A stretch of 64,000 nucleotides of DNA from Polaromonas sp. AET17H-212 (GTDB taxonomy: Bacteria; Pseudomonadota; Gammaproteobacteria; Burkholderiales; Burkholderiaceae_C). The stretch is from contig NZ_NBZW01000005.1 of assembly GCF_002379085.1 (NCBI RefSeq), positions 107,650-171,649 of the forward strand, written 5' to 3'. Positions 9,870 to 18,984 of this stretch are shown one piece after another. A program made the position numbers and the translations under genes. Within the stretch, counting starts at the first letter, position 1. Each line of letters starts with the position of its first letter. The notes below the pieces were generated by a model. The model searched no databases, was not told the origin of the DNA, and saw nothing but the letters and a program-made list of their open reading frames with translations.

Positions 9870-11222
9870 TTAACCCAAAAGCCGGGAGACATCGTTAAAC
9901 AGGGCAACTGACATCATGCCCAGCAGGATTGCAACGCCACCGCGCTGCAACCGGTCCATCCACGCGTCAGACACGCTTTTGCCGGTAATCGCCTCCCAAA
10001 GATAATACATCAGGTGCCCCCCGTCCAAAACCGGCAACGGCAGTAAATTGAGCACGCCCAGACTGACGCTGATCAGTGCCAGAAACAGCAGATAGGCCGT
10101 CCAGCCGATGCTCGCCGACTTGCCGGCGTAGTCGGCAATCGTCAGCGGCCCGCTGAGGTTTTTCAGGGAGGCCTCGCCGATGACCATCTTGCCCATCATC
10201 TTCAGCGTCAGCGCCGAGACCTGCCAGGTACGGACCACGCCCTGCCACAGGCCGTCGAGCGGGCCGTAGCGCACCGTGACCATGGCCGGCGGTGCGCCGA
10301 CATAGGCGCCGATGCGGGCGATCGACCGGCCGGCCTCCTGCCTGATCTCGGGCGTGACCGGCACCTCCATCGCCTGCCCGGCCCGCTCGATGTGCCAGGT
10401 CTGGGTGCCGCTGGAAGCGCGGATGGTTTCACGCAATTGCGGACCATCAACGATGGCCAGGCTGCCAATGCGCAACACCAGGTCACCGCTGCGCAGGCCC
10501 GATTTTTCGGCAGCACCGCCGGCCATCAGCTCGCCGATCAGCGGCCGGGTCCAGGGCCCGATGATGCCGATCTTGCGGAACAACTGGGCATCGGCGTCGG
10601 CGGCCTGGAGCTGGCCCAGCGGCAACACCAGTTCTCGCGACGCGGCCGCAGACGCATCGGGTCCGCCTAGCGCCAGCCGCACGTCGCGGCCGTTCAGCGC
10701 GCCCTGGGTCAACAGCCAGCGCAGCTCCTCAAAGGAACGTATGTCCTGCAGGGACTCGCCGTCCAGGGCCGCCTGCTGCACCCGCTCGCCACCGCGCAAG
10801 CCGGCACGCTCGGCGATCGACCCCGCCACCGGGCTGGCCAGCACGGGCTCGGGCTCCTGCAGGCCGCTCCAGTTGACGATGGCATACAGCACGATGGCCA
10901 GCAACAGGTTGGCTGCCGGCCCGGCTGCCACCACCGCGGCACGCGAACGCAAGGGTTGGGTGTTGAAGGCCAGGTGGCGTTCTGCCGGATCGACCGGTCC
11001 TTCCCGCTCGTCCAGCATCTTGACGTAGCCGCCCAGCGGCAACATGCCGATGGAAAATTCGGTGGGGCTGTTTTTGAGGCGCCAGGTGTAGATCGGCTTG
11101 CCAAATCCGACGGAGAACTTCAGGACCTTGATGCCGCAGGCCACGGCAACGCGGTAGTGCCCGTACTCGTGGACAGCAATCAGGATACCCAGGGCAACAA
11201 CAAAGGCGACCAAGGTCAGCAT
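9870..11222 (-). CDS. rseP: RIP metalloprotease RseP
   Basis: Site-2-type intramembrane zinc protease that cuts anti-sigma factor RseA and releases sigma-E under envelope stress. The first membrane helix carries the zinc motif HEYGH at residues 18-22. Two PDZ domains follow in the periplasm (around AERAGLRGGERV and AEKSGLRSGDLVL), and LLPLPVLDGGHLMYYLWEAI is the C-terminal LDG zinc-ligand motif. 450 aa, normal. It lies between dxr and bamA. Confidence 0.96.
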   Translation of the reverse strand: MLTLVAFVVALGILIAVHEYGHYRVAVACGIKVLKFSVGFGKPIYTWRLKNSPTEFSIGMLPLGGYVKMLDEREGPVDPAERHLAFNTQPLRSRAAVVAAGPAANLLLAIVLYAIVNWSGLQEPEPVLASPVAGSIAERAGLRGGERVQQAALDGESLQDIRSFEELRWLLTQGALNGRDVRLALGGPDASAAASRELVLPLGQLQAADADAQLFRKIGIIGPWTRPLIGELMAGGAAEKSGLRSGDLVLRIGSLAIVDGPQLRETIRASSGTQTWHIERAGQAMEVPVTPEIRQEAGRSIARIGAYVGAPPAMVTVRYGPLDGLWQGVVRTWQVSALTLKMMGKMVIGEASLKNLSGPLTIADYAGKSASIGWTAYLLFLALISVSLGVLNLLPLPVLDGGHLMYYLWEAITGKSVSDAWMDRLQRGGVAILLGMMSVALFNDVSRLLG

Positions 11223-11235
11223 GGAAAAACTCCTG

Positions 11236-12423
11236 TCAAGTCGTCAGATTGCCGGCGATGCGGGTGGCCGCGGCGCGCGCCTGCCCATCCAGCGCCAGCA
11301 AGTCCCCGATGCCCCGGATTTCAGAGGCGCTCACGGTGTCCAGAGTTCCGCGGTTCACCGCGTGAATCTGGTCGAAGCGTATCCGTTTTTCAAGGAAAGC
11401 GGCCACCGCCACTTCGTTGGCGGCGTTCAGCACCGCCGTGGTGCCGACAGGTGCATCGAGCACCTCCCAGGCCAGCGGCAAGCCGGGGAAATGTTCATTG
11501 TCGGGAACGGCGAAAGTCATGGTGGCCAGCGCCCGGAAATCGAGCGCCTGCGCACCCGAGGAAATCCGCCCCGGCCAGGCCAGGCCGTAGGCGATCGGCA
11601 CCCGCATGTCGGGCGTGCCGAGCTGCGCCACCACCGAGGTGTCGCGGTATTGAACCATCGAATGAATGATGCTTTGCGGATGAATCACCACCTCGATCTG
11701 CGCCGGCGCCAGACCGAACAGGTAACGTGCCTCGATCACTTCGAGCGCCTTGTTCATCATGGTGGCCGAGTCCACCGAAATCTTGCGGCCCATCACCCAG
11801 TTCGGGTGGGCGCAGGCCTCGTCGGGCGTGACATCGCGCAGCGTGGCCGGCGCGCGGGTGCGAAACGGCCCGCCGGAGGCCGTCAGGATGATCTTGTCGA
11901 TGCGCTCCATCCAGGCCGCCGGGTCTTCCGGCAGGGACTGGAAGATCGCCGAGTGTTCGCTGTCGATGGGCAACAACTGCGCCCCGCCCTCGCGCACGGC
12001 CTGCATGAACACCTCACCGCCGACCACCAGCGCCTCCTTGTTGGCCAGCAGCAGCCGCTTGCCGGCGCGCGCGGCCGCCATGCAGGCCGCCAGCCCGGCC
12101 GCGCCCACGATGGCCGCCATCACGGTATCCACCCGTTCATCCGACGCTATCATTTCAAGAGCATCCGGCGCAAGCAGGACCTCGGTAGAAAGCCCATGTT
12201 GCTTCAGGCTTTGGGCCAGGATGCGGGCGTGCGGGGCGCTGGCCATGACAGCGTACGCCGGTTTGAAGCGCAGGCACTGCGCCAGCATCAACTCGGTCTG
12301 CGTGGCCGCACTGAGCGCAAACACCTCAAAGCGGTCGGGGTGGCCGGCAATCACGTCCAGCGTGTTGACCCCCACCGAGCCGGTCGAGCCCAGCACCGTG
12401 ATGCTTTGTTTTTTCAATGACAT
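11236..12423 (-). CDS. dxr: 1-deoxy-D-xylulose 5-phosphate reductoisomerase
   Basis: Converts DXP to MEP with NADPH in the non-mevalonate isoprenoid pathway. N-terminal Rossmann motif VLGSTGSVGVNTLDVI; LLLANKEALVVGG; metal and substrate site LLPIDSEHSAIFQSL; flexible loop and SGGPFRT. 395 aa, normal. A degenerate palindromic element lies at about 12146-12190, encoding EMIASDE on the gene strand. Confidence 0.97.
   Translation of the reverse strand: MSLKKQSITVLGSTGSVGVNTLDVIAGHPDRFEVFALSAATQTELMLAQCLRFKPAYAVMASAPHARILAQSLKQHGLSTEVLLAPDALEMIASDERVDTVMAAIVGAAGLAACMAAARAGKRLLLANKEALVVGGEVFMQAVREGGAQLLPIDSEHSAIFQSLPEDPAAWMERIDKIILTASGGPFRTRAPATLRDVTPDEACAHPNWVMGRKISVDSATMMNKALEVIEARYLFGLAPAQIEVVIHPQSIIHSMVQYRDTSVVAQLGTPDMRVPIAYGLAWPGRISSGAQALDFRALATMTFAVPDNEHFPGLPLAWEVLDAPVGTTAVLNAANEVAVAAFLEKRIRFDQIHAVNRGTLDTVSASEIRGIGDLLALDGQARAAATRIAGNLTT
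12146..12190 (+). repeat. Palindromic element, degenerate copy 3 (inside dxr)
   Basis: Head GCTATCATTTCAAGAGC (12146-12162) followed by ATCCGGCGC. It matches the family frame GCT-N11-AGC and the GCGC box, but the right arm is altered and the body is weak. Confidence 0.45.
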
Positions 12424-12432
12424 GGGCGCGGG

Positions 12433-13269
12433 CTAGACGGTGATCAGCATCATGGCCAGCGGCAGCACCGGCAACAGCGCATCGACCCGGTCCAGCACAC
12501 CGCCGTGGCCCGGCAGCAGGCCACTGGAGTCCTTGGCGCCGGCGCTGCGCTTGACCAGGGACTCGACCAGATCGCCCACCACACTGAGCGCCGCCAGGAA
12601 CACCATGGCCAGCAGCGTCACGGCGAGGCCGTGCTGCGCCGCCAGGCGCGCATACAAACTCTCACCGGTGGCGTCGAGCAGCAGCCACGCAATACACAGC
12701 ACCAGCACCCCCGCCATGCCGCCCCAGACCCCCTCCCAGCTTTTGCCGGGGCTGATCGAAGGGGCCAGCTTGCCCTTGCTGAAGCGCCCGCCCAGCGCCT
12801 TGCCGGCGAAATAGGCGCCGATGTCGGCGACCCAGACCAGCAAGAGCACCGACAGCAGGAACTCGATGCCGATGAAACGGGCCTGCGCCACGGCCAGCCA
12901 GGCCATCCAGAGCGCCAGCACACCGACCACCAGACGTACGGCGCGCGGAATGCGCGACCAGCCGGCCACGCCACTGCGCAGCAGCCAGGCGCCCGCCAGC
13001 ACCCAGCCAGCGCCGACCAGCCGCCACAGCAAAGGCAGCGGTTCGTCGAGCAGTCCCAGGTCCCAGGACATGCCGCACAACACCACGGAGGCAAAACCAG
13101 CCCCCAGCGCGCTGAGCTGGCCATAACCGTTCAGGCGGGCCCACTCCCAGGCGCCGGCGGCGATCAGCACCAGGGCGACCATGGCAAACGGCACCGGGGT
13201 CCGGTAAAAAAGCGCTGGCAGCAGGATGGCCAGCATCACCAGCGCCGTGATCACGCGTTGCTTGAGCAT
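12433..13269 (-). CDS. cdsA: Phosphatidate cytidylyltransferase
   Basis: Makes CDP-diacylglycerol from CTP and phosphatidate at the inner membrane, the branch point of phospholipid synthesis. 278 aa with about seven or eight hydrophobic segments. The C-terminal CTP-transferase signature is visible as SVVGDLVESLVKRSAGAKDS followed by PGHGGVLDRVDALL. The start overlaps the uppS stop (TGATG). Confidence 0.95.
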   Translation of the reverse strand: MLKQRVITALVMLAILLPALFYRTPVPFAMVALVLIAAGAWEWARLNGYGQLSALGAGFASVVLCGMSWDLGLLDEPLPLLWRLVGAGWVLAGAWLLRSGVAGWSRIPRAVRLVVGVLALWMAWLAVAQARFIGIEFLLSVLLLVWVADIGAYFAGKALGGRFSKGKLAPSISPGKSWEGVWGGMAGVLVLCIAWLLLDATGESLYARLAAQHGLAVTLLAMVFLAALSVVGDLVESLVKRSAGAKDSSGLLPGHGGVLDRVDALLPVLPLAMMLITV

Positions 13270-14012
13270 CAGGCAGCCTTCATGTCGGGGTTGGGGGCTG
13301 ACGAGACGACTTGCGCGGAGGTCTGGCCAAACCGCCGCTCGCGGCTGCGGTAGACCGCGATGGCTTCATCGAGCGCCGCCTCGTCGAAGTCGGGCCAGAG
13401 CTTGTCGGAAAAATGCAGTTCGGAATACGCCGCCTGCCAGAGCAGGAAATTGCTGATGCGCAGCTCGCCGCCGGTGCGGATCACGAGGTCCGGGTCGGGC
13501 ACATGGGCCAGCGCCAGCGCACGGTCCAGCGCCATTTCGGTGATTTCCTGGCCCGCGGCAGCCAGCTTGCGTGCCGCCTGCGCGATGTCCCAGCGACCAC
13601 CGTAGTTGAAACACACATTGAGGATCAGGCGCTGGTTGTCCGCGGTGGCCTGCTCGGCCTGCGCCAGCCCGGCCTTGAACTTGTCGGACAGGCGCTGCCG
13701 GTCCCCGACAAAATGCAGTTGCACGCCATTGGCCTTGAGCGCGGGCACTTCCCGGGCCAGCGACAACGCCAGCAGCTCCATGAGCCCGGAGACTTCGTCC
13801 GGCGGCCGATTCCAGTTCTCCGAAGAAAAGGCAAACACGGTCAGCACGCCGATGCCGCGGGCCATGCAGGCCTGCACGCAGCGGTTCAGCGCACCGACCC
13901 CCTGCTTGTGGCCGGCGATACGCGGCAGGAAACGCCGCGTGGCCCAGCGGCCGTTGCCGTCCATCACGATGGCGACATGGTGGGGAACGGCGGTGGAACT
14001 TGGAGTGGCCAT
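13269..14012 (-). CDS. uppS: Undecaprenyl diphosphate synthase (cis-prenyltransferase)
   Basis: Builds C55 undecaprenyl diphosphate, the lipid carrier for peptidoglycan and O-antigen. The catalytic start HHVAIVMDGNGRWA contains the essential Asp. GHKQGVGALNRCV, FAFSSENWNRP and the C-terminal PDPDLVIRTGGELRISNFLL are all present. 247 aa, normal. It is separated from frr by 144 bases holding a dispersed repeat. Confidence 0.97.
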   Translation of the reverse strand: MATPSSTAVPHHVAIVMDGNGRWATRRFLPRIAGHKQGVGALNRCVQACMARGIGVLTVFAFSSENWNRPPDEVSGLMELLALSLAREVPALKANGVQLHFVGDRQRLSDKFKAGLAQAEQATADNQRLILNVCFNYGGRWDIAQAARKLAAAGQEITEMALDRALALAHVPDPDLVIRTGGELRISNFLLWQAAYSELHFSDKLWPDFDEAALDEAIAVYRSRERRFGQTSAQVVSSAPNPDMKAA

Positions 14013-14068
14013 GTCAGCGATCAGTCACTGCCCTGAGCGAGCGTGGGGACCTGTCTTTTCAAGCAGGG

Positions 14069-14153
14069 GCCGCGGAACCGGCTTCGCCGGGCCGCAGGCG
14101 CAGCGGCCCCCTCGGGGGGCAGAGAGCTACGCGAAGCGAGCGAACGTGGGGGC
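14069..14153 (-). repeat. GC-rich intergenic repeat, copy 2 (frr-uppS)
   Basis: Contains GCCCCCTCGGGGGGCAG at 14106-14122, the CGCAGGCGCAGCG stretch shared with copy 1, the ACGCGAAGCG block and a terminal CGTGGGGGC. It fills the frr-uppS gap. Confidence 0.8.
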
Positions 14154-14156
14154 AAT

Positions 14157-14717
14157 CTAAACCGCCATGATGTCTTGTTCCTTGCCTGCGACCAGCTTGT
14201 CGACCTCGGCAATGAAACGGTCGGTGAACTTCTGCACTTCGTCGTGGGCGCGGCGCTCGTCATCTTCCGACGCCAGCTTTTCCTTGACGAGTTTCTTGAC
14301 GCCGTCATTCGCATCACGGCGCAGATTGCGGATGGCGACCTTGGCGTGTTCACCTTCGGCACGAACCACCTTGGTCAGCTCCTTGCGCCGCTCTTCGGTC
14401 ATGGCCGGCATGGGCACGCGAATCAGGTCACCCTGGGACGCCGGGTTGAGTCCGAGGTCGGAGTCGCGGATGGCTTTTTCAATCTTGGCGCCCATGCCTT
14501 TTTCCCAGGGCGAAACGCTGATGGTGCGCGCATCGAGCAGCGCCACATTGGCCACCTGGCTGATCGGCACCATGGCGCCGTAGTAGTCCACATGCACGGT
14601 GTCCAGCAGTCCGGGGTTGGCACGGCCGGTGCGGATCTTGGTCAAGGCATGTTTGAAGGCCTCCACCGACTGCTGCATTTTCTGCTCGGCCTGGCTCTTG
14701 ATATCGGGAATGCTCAT
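14157..14717 (-). CDS. frr: Ribosome recycling factor
   Basis: Splits post-termination ribosomes together with EF-G. 186 aa: [20 protein letters not shown], then [20 protein letters not shown], the typical three-helix-bundle sequence, and the C-terminal [20 protein letters not shown]. The ATG at 14717 is preceded by CCGGAGATTTCAACC, giving a Shine-Dalgarno match. The frame is open further upstream, but that part has no family similarity. Confidence 0.97.
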   Translation of the reverse strand: MSIPDIKSQAEQKMQQSVEAFKHALTKIRTGRANPGLLDTVHVDYYGAMVPISQVANVALLDARTISVSPWEKGMGAKIEKAIRDSDLGLNPASQGDLIRVPMPAMTEERRKELTKVVRAEGEHAKVAIRNLRRDANDGVKKLVKEKLASEDDERRAHDEVQKFTDRFIAEVDKLVAGKEQDIMAV

Positions 14718-14776
14718 GGTTGAAATCTCCGGAGGATTCTTGTTCTGCAAAGGGGTGGCATGCGCATCGGCAGGCG

Positions 14777-15487
14777 TCAGACGTGGACCAGCGTACCTTC
14801 GTCCTGGCCCTGCACCACGCGCTTGAGCGCGCCGTGCTTGAAGATGCTGAAAATCTTGATCGGCAGTTTCTGGTCGCGGCACAGCGCAAAGGCGGTGGCA
14901 TCCATGACTTCGAGGTTTTTGCCCATGGCCTCGTCGAAGGTGATGTTGGTGTAACGCGTGGCCGTCGGGTCTTTCTTCGGGTCCGCGCTGTACACGCCGT
15001 CCACCTTGGTGGCCTTGAGCACAATCTCGGCGCCGATTTCCGCGCCGCGCAGGGCGGCCGCGGTGTCGGTCGTGAAGAAAGGGTTGCCGGTGCCCGCCGC
15101 GAAGATGACGACCTTGCCCTCTTCGAGGTACTGCAGCGCCTTGGGGCGCACATACGGCTCCACGATGCGTTCGATGCCGATCGCCGACATGACTCGCGGC
15201 GTGAGGCCGGCCTTGTCCATGGTGTCGCCCAGTGCCAGGGCATTCATCACGGTGGCCAGCATGCCCATGTAGTCGGCGGTCGCGCGGTCCATGCCGACCG
15301 AGCCGCCGGCCACGCCGCGGAAAATATTGCCGCCGCCGATCACGACAGCCACTTCCACGCCCATGCGGGTGATGTCCGCAATTTCCTCGACCATGCGCAC
15401 AATCGTCGCGCGGTTGATGCCGAAGGCATCGTCTCCCATCAAGGCTTCGCCTGAAAGTTTCAACAAGATTCGCTTGTAGGCTGGCAT
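14777..15487 (-). CDS. pyrH: UMP kinase
   Basis: Phosphorylates UMP to UDP; hexameric amino-acid-kinase-fold enzyme, usually activated by GTP and inhibited by UTP. 236 aa from the ATG at 15487: [41 protein letters not shown] and [10 protein letters not shown] are all diagnostic. It follows tsf by 63 bases and precedes frr, as in most proteobacteria. Confidence 0.97.
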   Translation of the reverse strand: MPAYKRILLKLSGEALMGDDAFGINRATIVRMVEEIADITRMGVEVAVVIGGGNIFRGVAGGSVGMDRATADYMGMLATVMNALALGDTMDKAGLTPRVMSAIGIERIVEPYVRPKALQYLEEGKVVIFAAGTGNPFFTTDTAAALRGAEIGAEIVLKATKVDGVYSADPKKDPTATRYTNITFDEAMGKNLEVMDATAFALCRDQKLPIKIFSIFKHGALKRVVQGQDEGTLVHV

Positions 15488-15550
15488 GGGGGGAGTTCCT
15501 GTCGTTTTTATGGGCGTAAGTTTAGCGGCCTTTCGGATCAGCGGACGCAA

Positions 15551-16465
15551 TCAGGCCGCTTTGGCGGCGGCCACCTGGGCGGCCACTTCAGCCGCAAAAT
15601 CGTCGACCTTCTTCTCGATGCCTTCGCCGACCACATACAGCGTGAACGCCTTCACGGTCGTGCCTTTTTCCTTGAGCATCTGCTCAACGGTCTGCTTGTC
15701 GTTTTTCACGAAAGGCTGGTTGAACAGGGACACCTCCTTGAGGTATTTCTGCACGCCGCCCTCAATACGTTTGGCAACAATCTCGGCGGATTGCACAGGC
15801 TTGCCGGCGGCGGTGGCCACAGCGGCATCCTCGGCAGCCTTGGCCGCAGCGACCGAACGTTCGCGGGCCACCAGCTCGGCGGGCACCTGGTCGCTCGACA
15901 GCGACACCGGCTTCATCGCCGCAACGTGCATGGCAACGTCCTTGGCCGGCACTTCGTCGCCTTCGTACTCGACGACCACGCCGATACGCGTGCCGTGCAG
16001 GTAGGAGGCCAGCTTGCCACCTTCAAAACGTTTGAAGCGGCGCACGCTCATGTTTTCGCCGATCTTGCCGATCAGGCCCTTGCGCACGTCTTCCACCGTC
16101 GGGCCGAAACCGTCCAAAGTCAGGGGCATGGCGCCGATCGCGGCCACGTCGGCCGGGTTGTTCTTGACGATGCCCTTGACCACCGCGTCGGTGAAAGCCA
16201 GGAAGCTGTCGTTCTTGGTGACGAAGTCGGTTTCGCAGTTGATCTCGACCAGCGCGCCCACAGCACCTTCGCTGTGGAAGGCGATCACGCCTTCGGCGGT
16301 GATGCGGGAAGCAGCCTTGCCGGCCTTGTTGCCCAGCTTGACGCGCAGGATTTCTTCAGCTTTTTCGAAGTTGCCTTCGGCCTCGGTCAAGGCCTTCTTG
16401 CACTCCATCATCGGTGCGTCGGTTTTTGCGCGCAACTCTGCGACCATGCTTGCTGTGATTGCCAT
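15551..16465 (-). CDS. tsf: Elongation factor Ts
   Basis: Nucleotide exchange factor for EF-Tu. 304 aa. N-terminal UBA-like module ending in the [12 protein letters not shown] signature, then the core with [17 protein letters not shown] and the coiled-coil insertion rich in Ala-Lys-Glu. It is expressed with rpsB; a hairpin with a T-run (16529-16553) lies between them and probably lowers read-through. Confidence 0.97.
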   Translation of the reverse strand: MAITASMVAELRAKTDAPMMECKKALTEAEGNFEKAEEILRVKLGNKAGKAASRITAEGVIAFHSEGAVGALVEINCETDFVTKNDSFLAFTDAVVKGIVKNNPADVAAIGAMPLTLDGFGPTVEDVRKGLIGKIGENMSVRRFKRFEGGKLASYLHGTRIGVVVEYEGDEVPAKDVAMHVAAMKPVSLSSDQVPAELVARERSVAAAKAAEDAAVATAAGKPVQSAEIVAKRIEGGVQKYLKEVSLFNQPFVKNDKQTVEQMLKEKGTTVKAFTLYVVGEGIEKKVDDFAAEVAAQVAAAKAA

Positions 16466-16528
16466 TTTCAGTTCTCCGTGTGTCGTGTTGACTTCAAATA
16501 AAGGGGGGTGCCTTTGGACAAGGCTGTG

Positions 16529-16553
16529 AAAAAGGGGCTACGCGAGCCCCTTT
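16529..16553 (-). terminator. Rho-independent terminator or attenuator between rpsB and tsf
   Basis: On the minus strand the stem AAGGGGCT / AGCCCCTT with loop CGCGT is followed by a T-run. It lies after the rpsB stop (16581) and before tsf, so it may set the rpsB:tsf transcript ratio. Confidence 0.7.
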
Positions 16554-16580
16554 TTCGCGTCAGGCGCAGGGCCGCGACGA

Positions 16581-17333
16581 TCAGGCTGCGGCGTTTTCCA
16601 CTTCGACGAATTCGTCGCTGCTTTCGGCGGAAGCCATCTTGACGACTTCATTGCCGGCGGCGGCGCGGCCTTCGATGATCGCGTCGGCGATGCCGCGGGC
16701 ATACAGCGCCACGGCCTTGGACGAGTCGTCGTTACCCGGGATAACGTAGTCAATGCCGATGGGGGAATGGTTGGAGTCAACCACGCCGATCAGCGGAATG
16801 CCCAGCTTCTTGGCTTCGAGCACGGCGATCTTGTGGAAACCCACGTCGATCACGAAGATGGCGTCAGGCAAGGCATTCATGTCCTGGATGCCGCCGATGT
16901 CTTTTTCCAGCTTTTCCATTTCACGCTTGAACGTGAGCTGCTCTTTCTTGCTCAGGGTGTCGAGACCGACTTCCTGCTGGGCCTTCATTTCCTTGAGGCG
17001 CTTGATCGAGGTCTTGACCGTCTTGAAGTTGGTCAGCATGCCGCCCAGCCAGCGCTGGTCGACAAAAGGCACGCCGGCGCGTTTGGCTTCGGCGGAAACG
17101 AGTTCGCGGGCCTGGCGCTTGGTGCCGACCATCAGGATGGTGCCGCGGTTGGCGGACAGCTGCTTGGCGAACTTCATCGCGTCCTCGAACATCGGCAGCG
17201 ATTTTTCGAGGTTGATGATGTGGATACGGTTGCGGTGGCCGAAGATGTACGGGGCCATCTTGGGGTTCCAGAAGCGGGTTTGGTGACCGAAATGGACGCC
17301 GGCTTCCAGCATTTCACGCATGCTTGTTGACAT
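16581..17333 (-). CDS. rpsB: 30S ribosomal protein S2
   Basis: Primary-late protein of the small ribosomal subunit. 250 aa from the ATG at 17333 (TTTGGAG lies about ten bases upstream). [20 protein letters not shown], the coiled-coil region [20 protein letters not shown] and the C-terminal [19 protein letters not shown] are standard. It is first in the long minus-strand block; a possible -10 (TATACT) lies at 17471-17476. Confidence 0.97.
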   Translation of the reverse strand: MSTSMREMLEAGVHFGHQTRFWNPKMAPYIFGHRNRIHIINLEKSLPMFEDAMKFAKQLSANRGTILMVGTKRQARELVSAEAKRAGVPFVDQRWLGGMLTNFKTVKTSIKRLKEMKAQQEVGLDTLSKKEQLTFKREMEKLEKDIGGIQDMNALPDAIFVIDVGFHKIAVLEAKKLGIPLIGVVDSNHSPIGIDYVIPGNDDSSKAVALYARGIADAIIEGRAAAGNEVVKMASAESSDEFVEVENAAA

Positions 17334-17694
17334 AGAGATACTCCAAAGGTTGTGTCTAAAATCAGCGCTTATCACCTGAAAGCATGGTTAAAAGCTCCCG
17401 GGCAACACCTTGAATGGCTGATTTGCGATTTGCTGCACGACGGCGGAATTGCCTTTCGTACAGCCTGCTGAGTATAACATCCCTGCCTGTGCCAACGTCC
17501 CCGCCCGAGCCCTGCCGTGCCCCATCCCTTGTAGCCGGCCGCGCGCCGGCCAGGGTTTCCGGTCCCGTCGGCACTTCAAAAACAATAGCAGCACGCGCTT
17601 TTCCCGCGCGGGCTTGCATCCAATTGAGCCCCAGAAACATGAACCCAGCGACTTTCTGCCCCCGCCCCTGTATCCACCCTGCAGGGACGGCCCC
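17334..17694. other. Divergent promoter region between rpsB and the dehydrogenase gene
   Basis: 361 bases without a supported gene. It must hold the rpsB promoter and leader on the minus strand (TATACT at 17471-17476, no clear -35) and the promoter of the plus-strand dehydrogenase gene. A possible copy of the palindromic element family sits at 17573-17636. I see no RNA gene here. Confidence 0.5.
17573..17636 (+). repeat. Palindromic element, probable copy 4 (intergenic)
   Basis: Head ACTTCAAAAACAATAGC (17573-17589), then AGCACGCGCTT and a tail containing CCAATTGAG. The left arm is degraded; the AATAGC arm, GCGC box and AATTG tail fit the family. Confidence 0.5.
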
Positions 17695-18966
17695 ATGAGG
17701 GTCGCCGTCATTGGCGCCGGCATCATCGGCATCACCACCGCCTGGGAGCTCGCTCAGGACGGTCACGAGGTCACTGTTTTCGAGCGCCGGGGCGCGGCCG
17801 CCGAAGAGAGCAGTTTTGCCAACGCCGGCGTGGTGGCCCCCGGCTACGTGACACCCTGGGCGGCGCCCGGCATGCCGGGCAAGGTGCTGGGCCAGCTGCT
17901 GGGCCGCCACGCCTCGGTCAGGCTCAGCCTGCCGCTGTCCGGCCGTGAGCTGGCCTGGATGTGGCAATGGTGGCGCGCCTGCCGGCTGGAAACCTACCTG
18001 GCCAACCGTGCCCGCCTGCAGCGCCTGGCTTTTTACAGCCGGGCGCGCCTGCACCAGATCAGCGCCGAGCACCAGCTCGAATACGACCGCAGTCCCGGCT
18101 ACATGGTGCTGCTGCGCGCCGAACGGGACGGCCAGATGGTCGAACCCGGCCTGCAGTTGCTGCGGGATGCCGGGGTCAGCTTCCGGCAGATCGGCTCCGA
18201 CGAAGCGCGCCGGATCGAGCCGGCGCTGAACCCGGACACGCCCTTGCTGGGCGCCATTCACCTGCCCGACGACGAAGTGGCCAACTGTCGCCAGTTCGCC
18301 CTGCTGCTCAAGGCCGAAGCCCAGCGCCTGGGTGTGACTTTTGAGTTCAATACGACTGTAGCCCAGATGGACCGTGCGCAACCAGCTACTTTTTTGATAG
18401 CAGGCGAAACGCTGCCGCGAAACTTTGACGCGGTGGTGCTGTGCGCCGGCCTGGCCTCGGCCTCGCTGCTGCGGCCGCTGGGCATCCGGATTCCGTTGGC
18501 AGCGGTGTATGGCTACTCCCTGAGCGCGCCGCTCCGTGAGCCCCTGAACGCACCGCGCAGCGCCCTGATGGACGAACGGTACAAGGTCGCGATCTCCCGC
18601 CTGGGCAACCGCGTGCGCGTGGCCGGCAGCGCCGAAATCGGCGGCCGGCCGGACAAAAAGAGCGCCGCGGCCATCCAGACGCTGTACAAGGTGCTGCAGG
18701 ACTGGTTCCCGGGCGCCGCTCACACCTCCAACACCACCACCCATGTGCAGGAATGGAAAGGCGTGCGGCCCATGCTGCCGGACGGTCCGCCCATCCTCGG
18801 GGCCAGCGGCCTGCCCGGCCTGTGGCTCAACCTGGGCCACGGTTCCAGCGGCTGGGCGCTGAGCTGCGGCAGCGCGCGGGCCGTCGCCGACCTGGTCGCC
18901 GGCCAGGCGCCGGAGATTGACCTGGACGGGCTGGACCTGAGCCGGCTCAAATCCCCGACCGCCTGA
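17695..18966 (+). CDS. dadA: D-amino-acid dehydrogenase (DadA family, FAD-dependent)
   Basis: Membrane-associated flavoenzyme oxidising D-amino acids to 2-oxo acids and ammonia, passing electrons to the quinone pool. 423 aa from the ATG at 17695 (AGGGACGG upstream). The FAD dinucleotide fold VIGAGIIGITTAWELAQDGH is at the very N-terminus; the C-terminal FAD-binding stretch is WLNLGHGSSGWALSCGSARA. Substrate range is not readable, and a related glycine/sarcosine-type oxidase is possible. A palindromic element at 18341-18401 encodes the AQMDRAQPATFLIAGE segment. Confidence 0.85.
   Translation: MRVAVIGAGIIGITTAWELAQDGHEVTVFERRGAAAEESSFANAGVVAPGYVTPWAAPGMPGKVLGQLLGRHASVRLSLPLSGRELAWMWQWWRACRLETYLANRARLQRLAFYSRARLHQISAEHQLEYDRSPGYMVLLRAERDGQMVEPGLQLLRDAGVSFRQIGSDEARRIEPALNPDTPLLGAIHLPDDEVANCRQFALLLKAEAQRLGVTFEFNTTVAQMDRAQPATFLIAGETLPRNFDAVVLCAGLASASLLRPLGIRIPLAAVYGYSLSAPLREPLNAPRSALMDERYKVAISRLGNRVRVAGSAEIGGRPDKKSAAAIQTLYKVLQDWFPGAAHTSNTTTHVQEWKGVRPMLPDGPPILGASGLPGLWLNLGHGSSGWALSCGSARAVADLVAGQAPEIDLDGLDLSRLKSPTA
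18341..18401 (-). repeat. Palindromic element, copy 5 (inside dadA)
   Basis: Read on the minus strand: head GCTATCAAAAAAGTAGC (18401-18385), then TGGTTGCGC, CTGGGCTACAG and a TATTGAAC tail. Full length and in frame with the host gene. Confidence 0.75.
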
Positions 18967-18984
18967 AGGTTGCACAATCGGCCC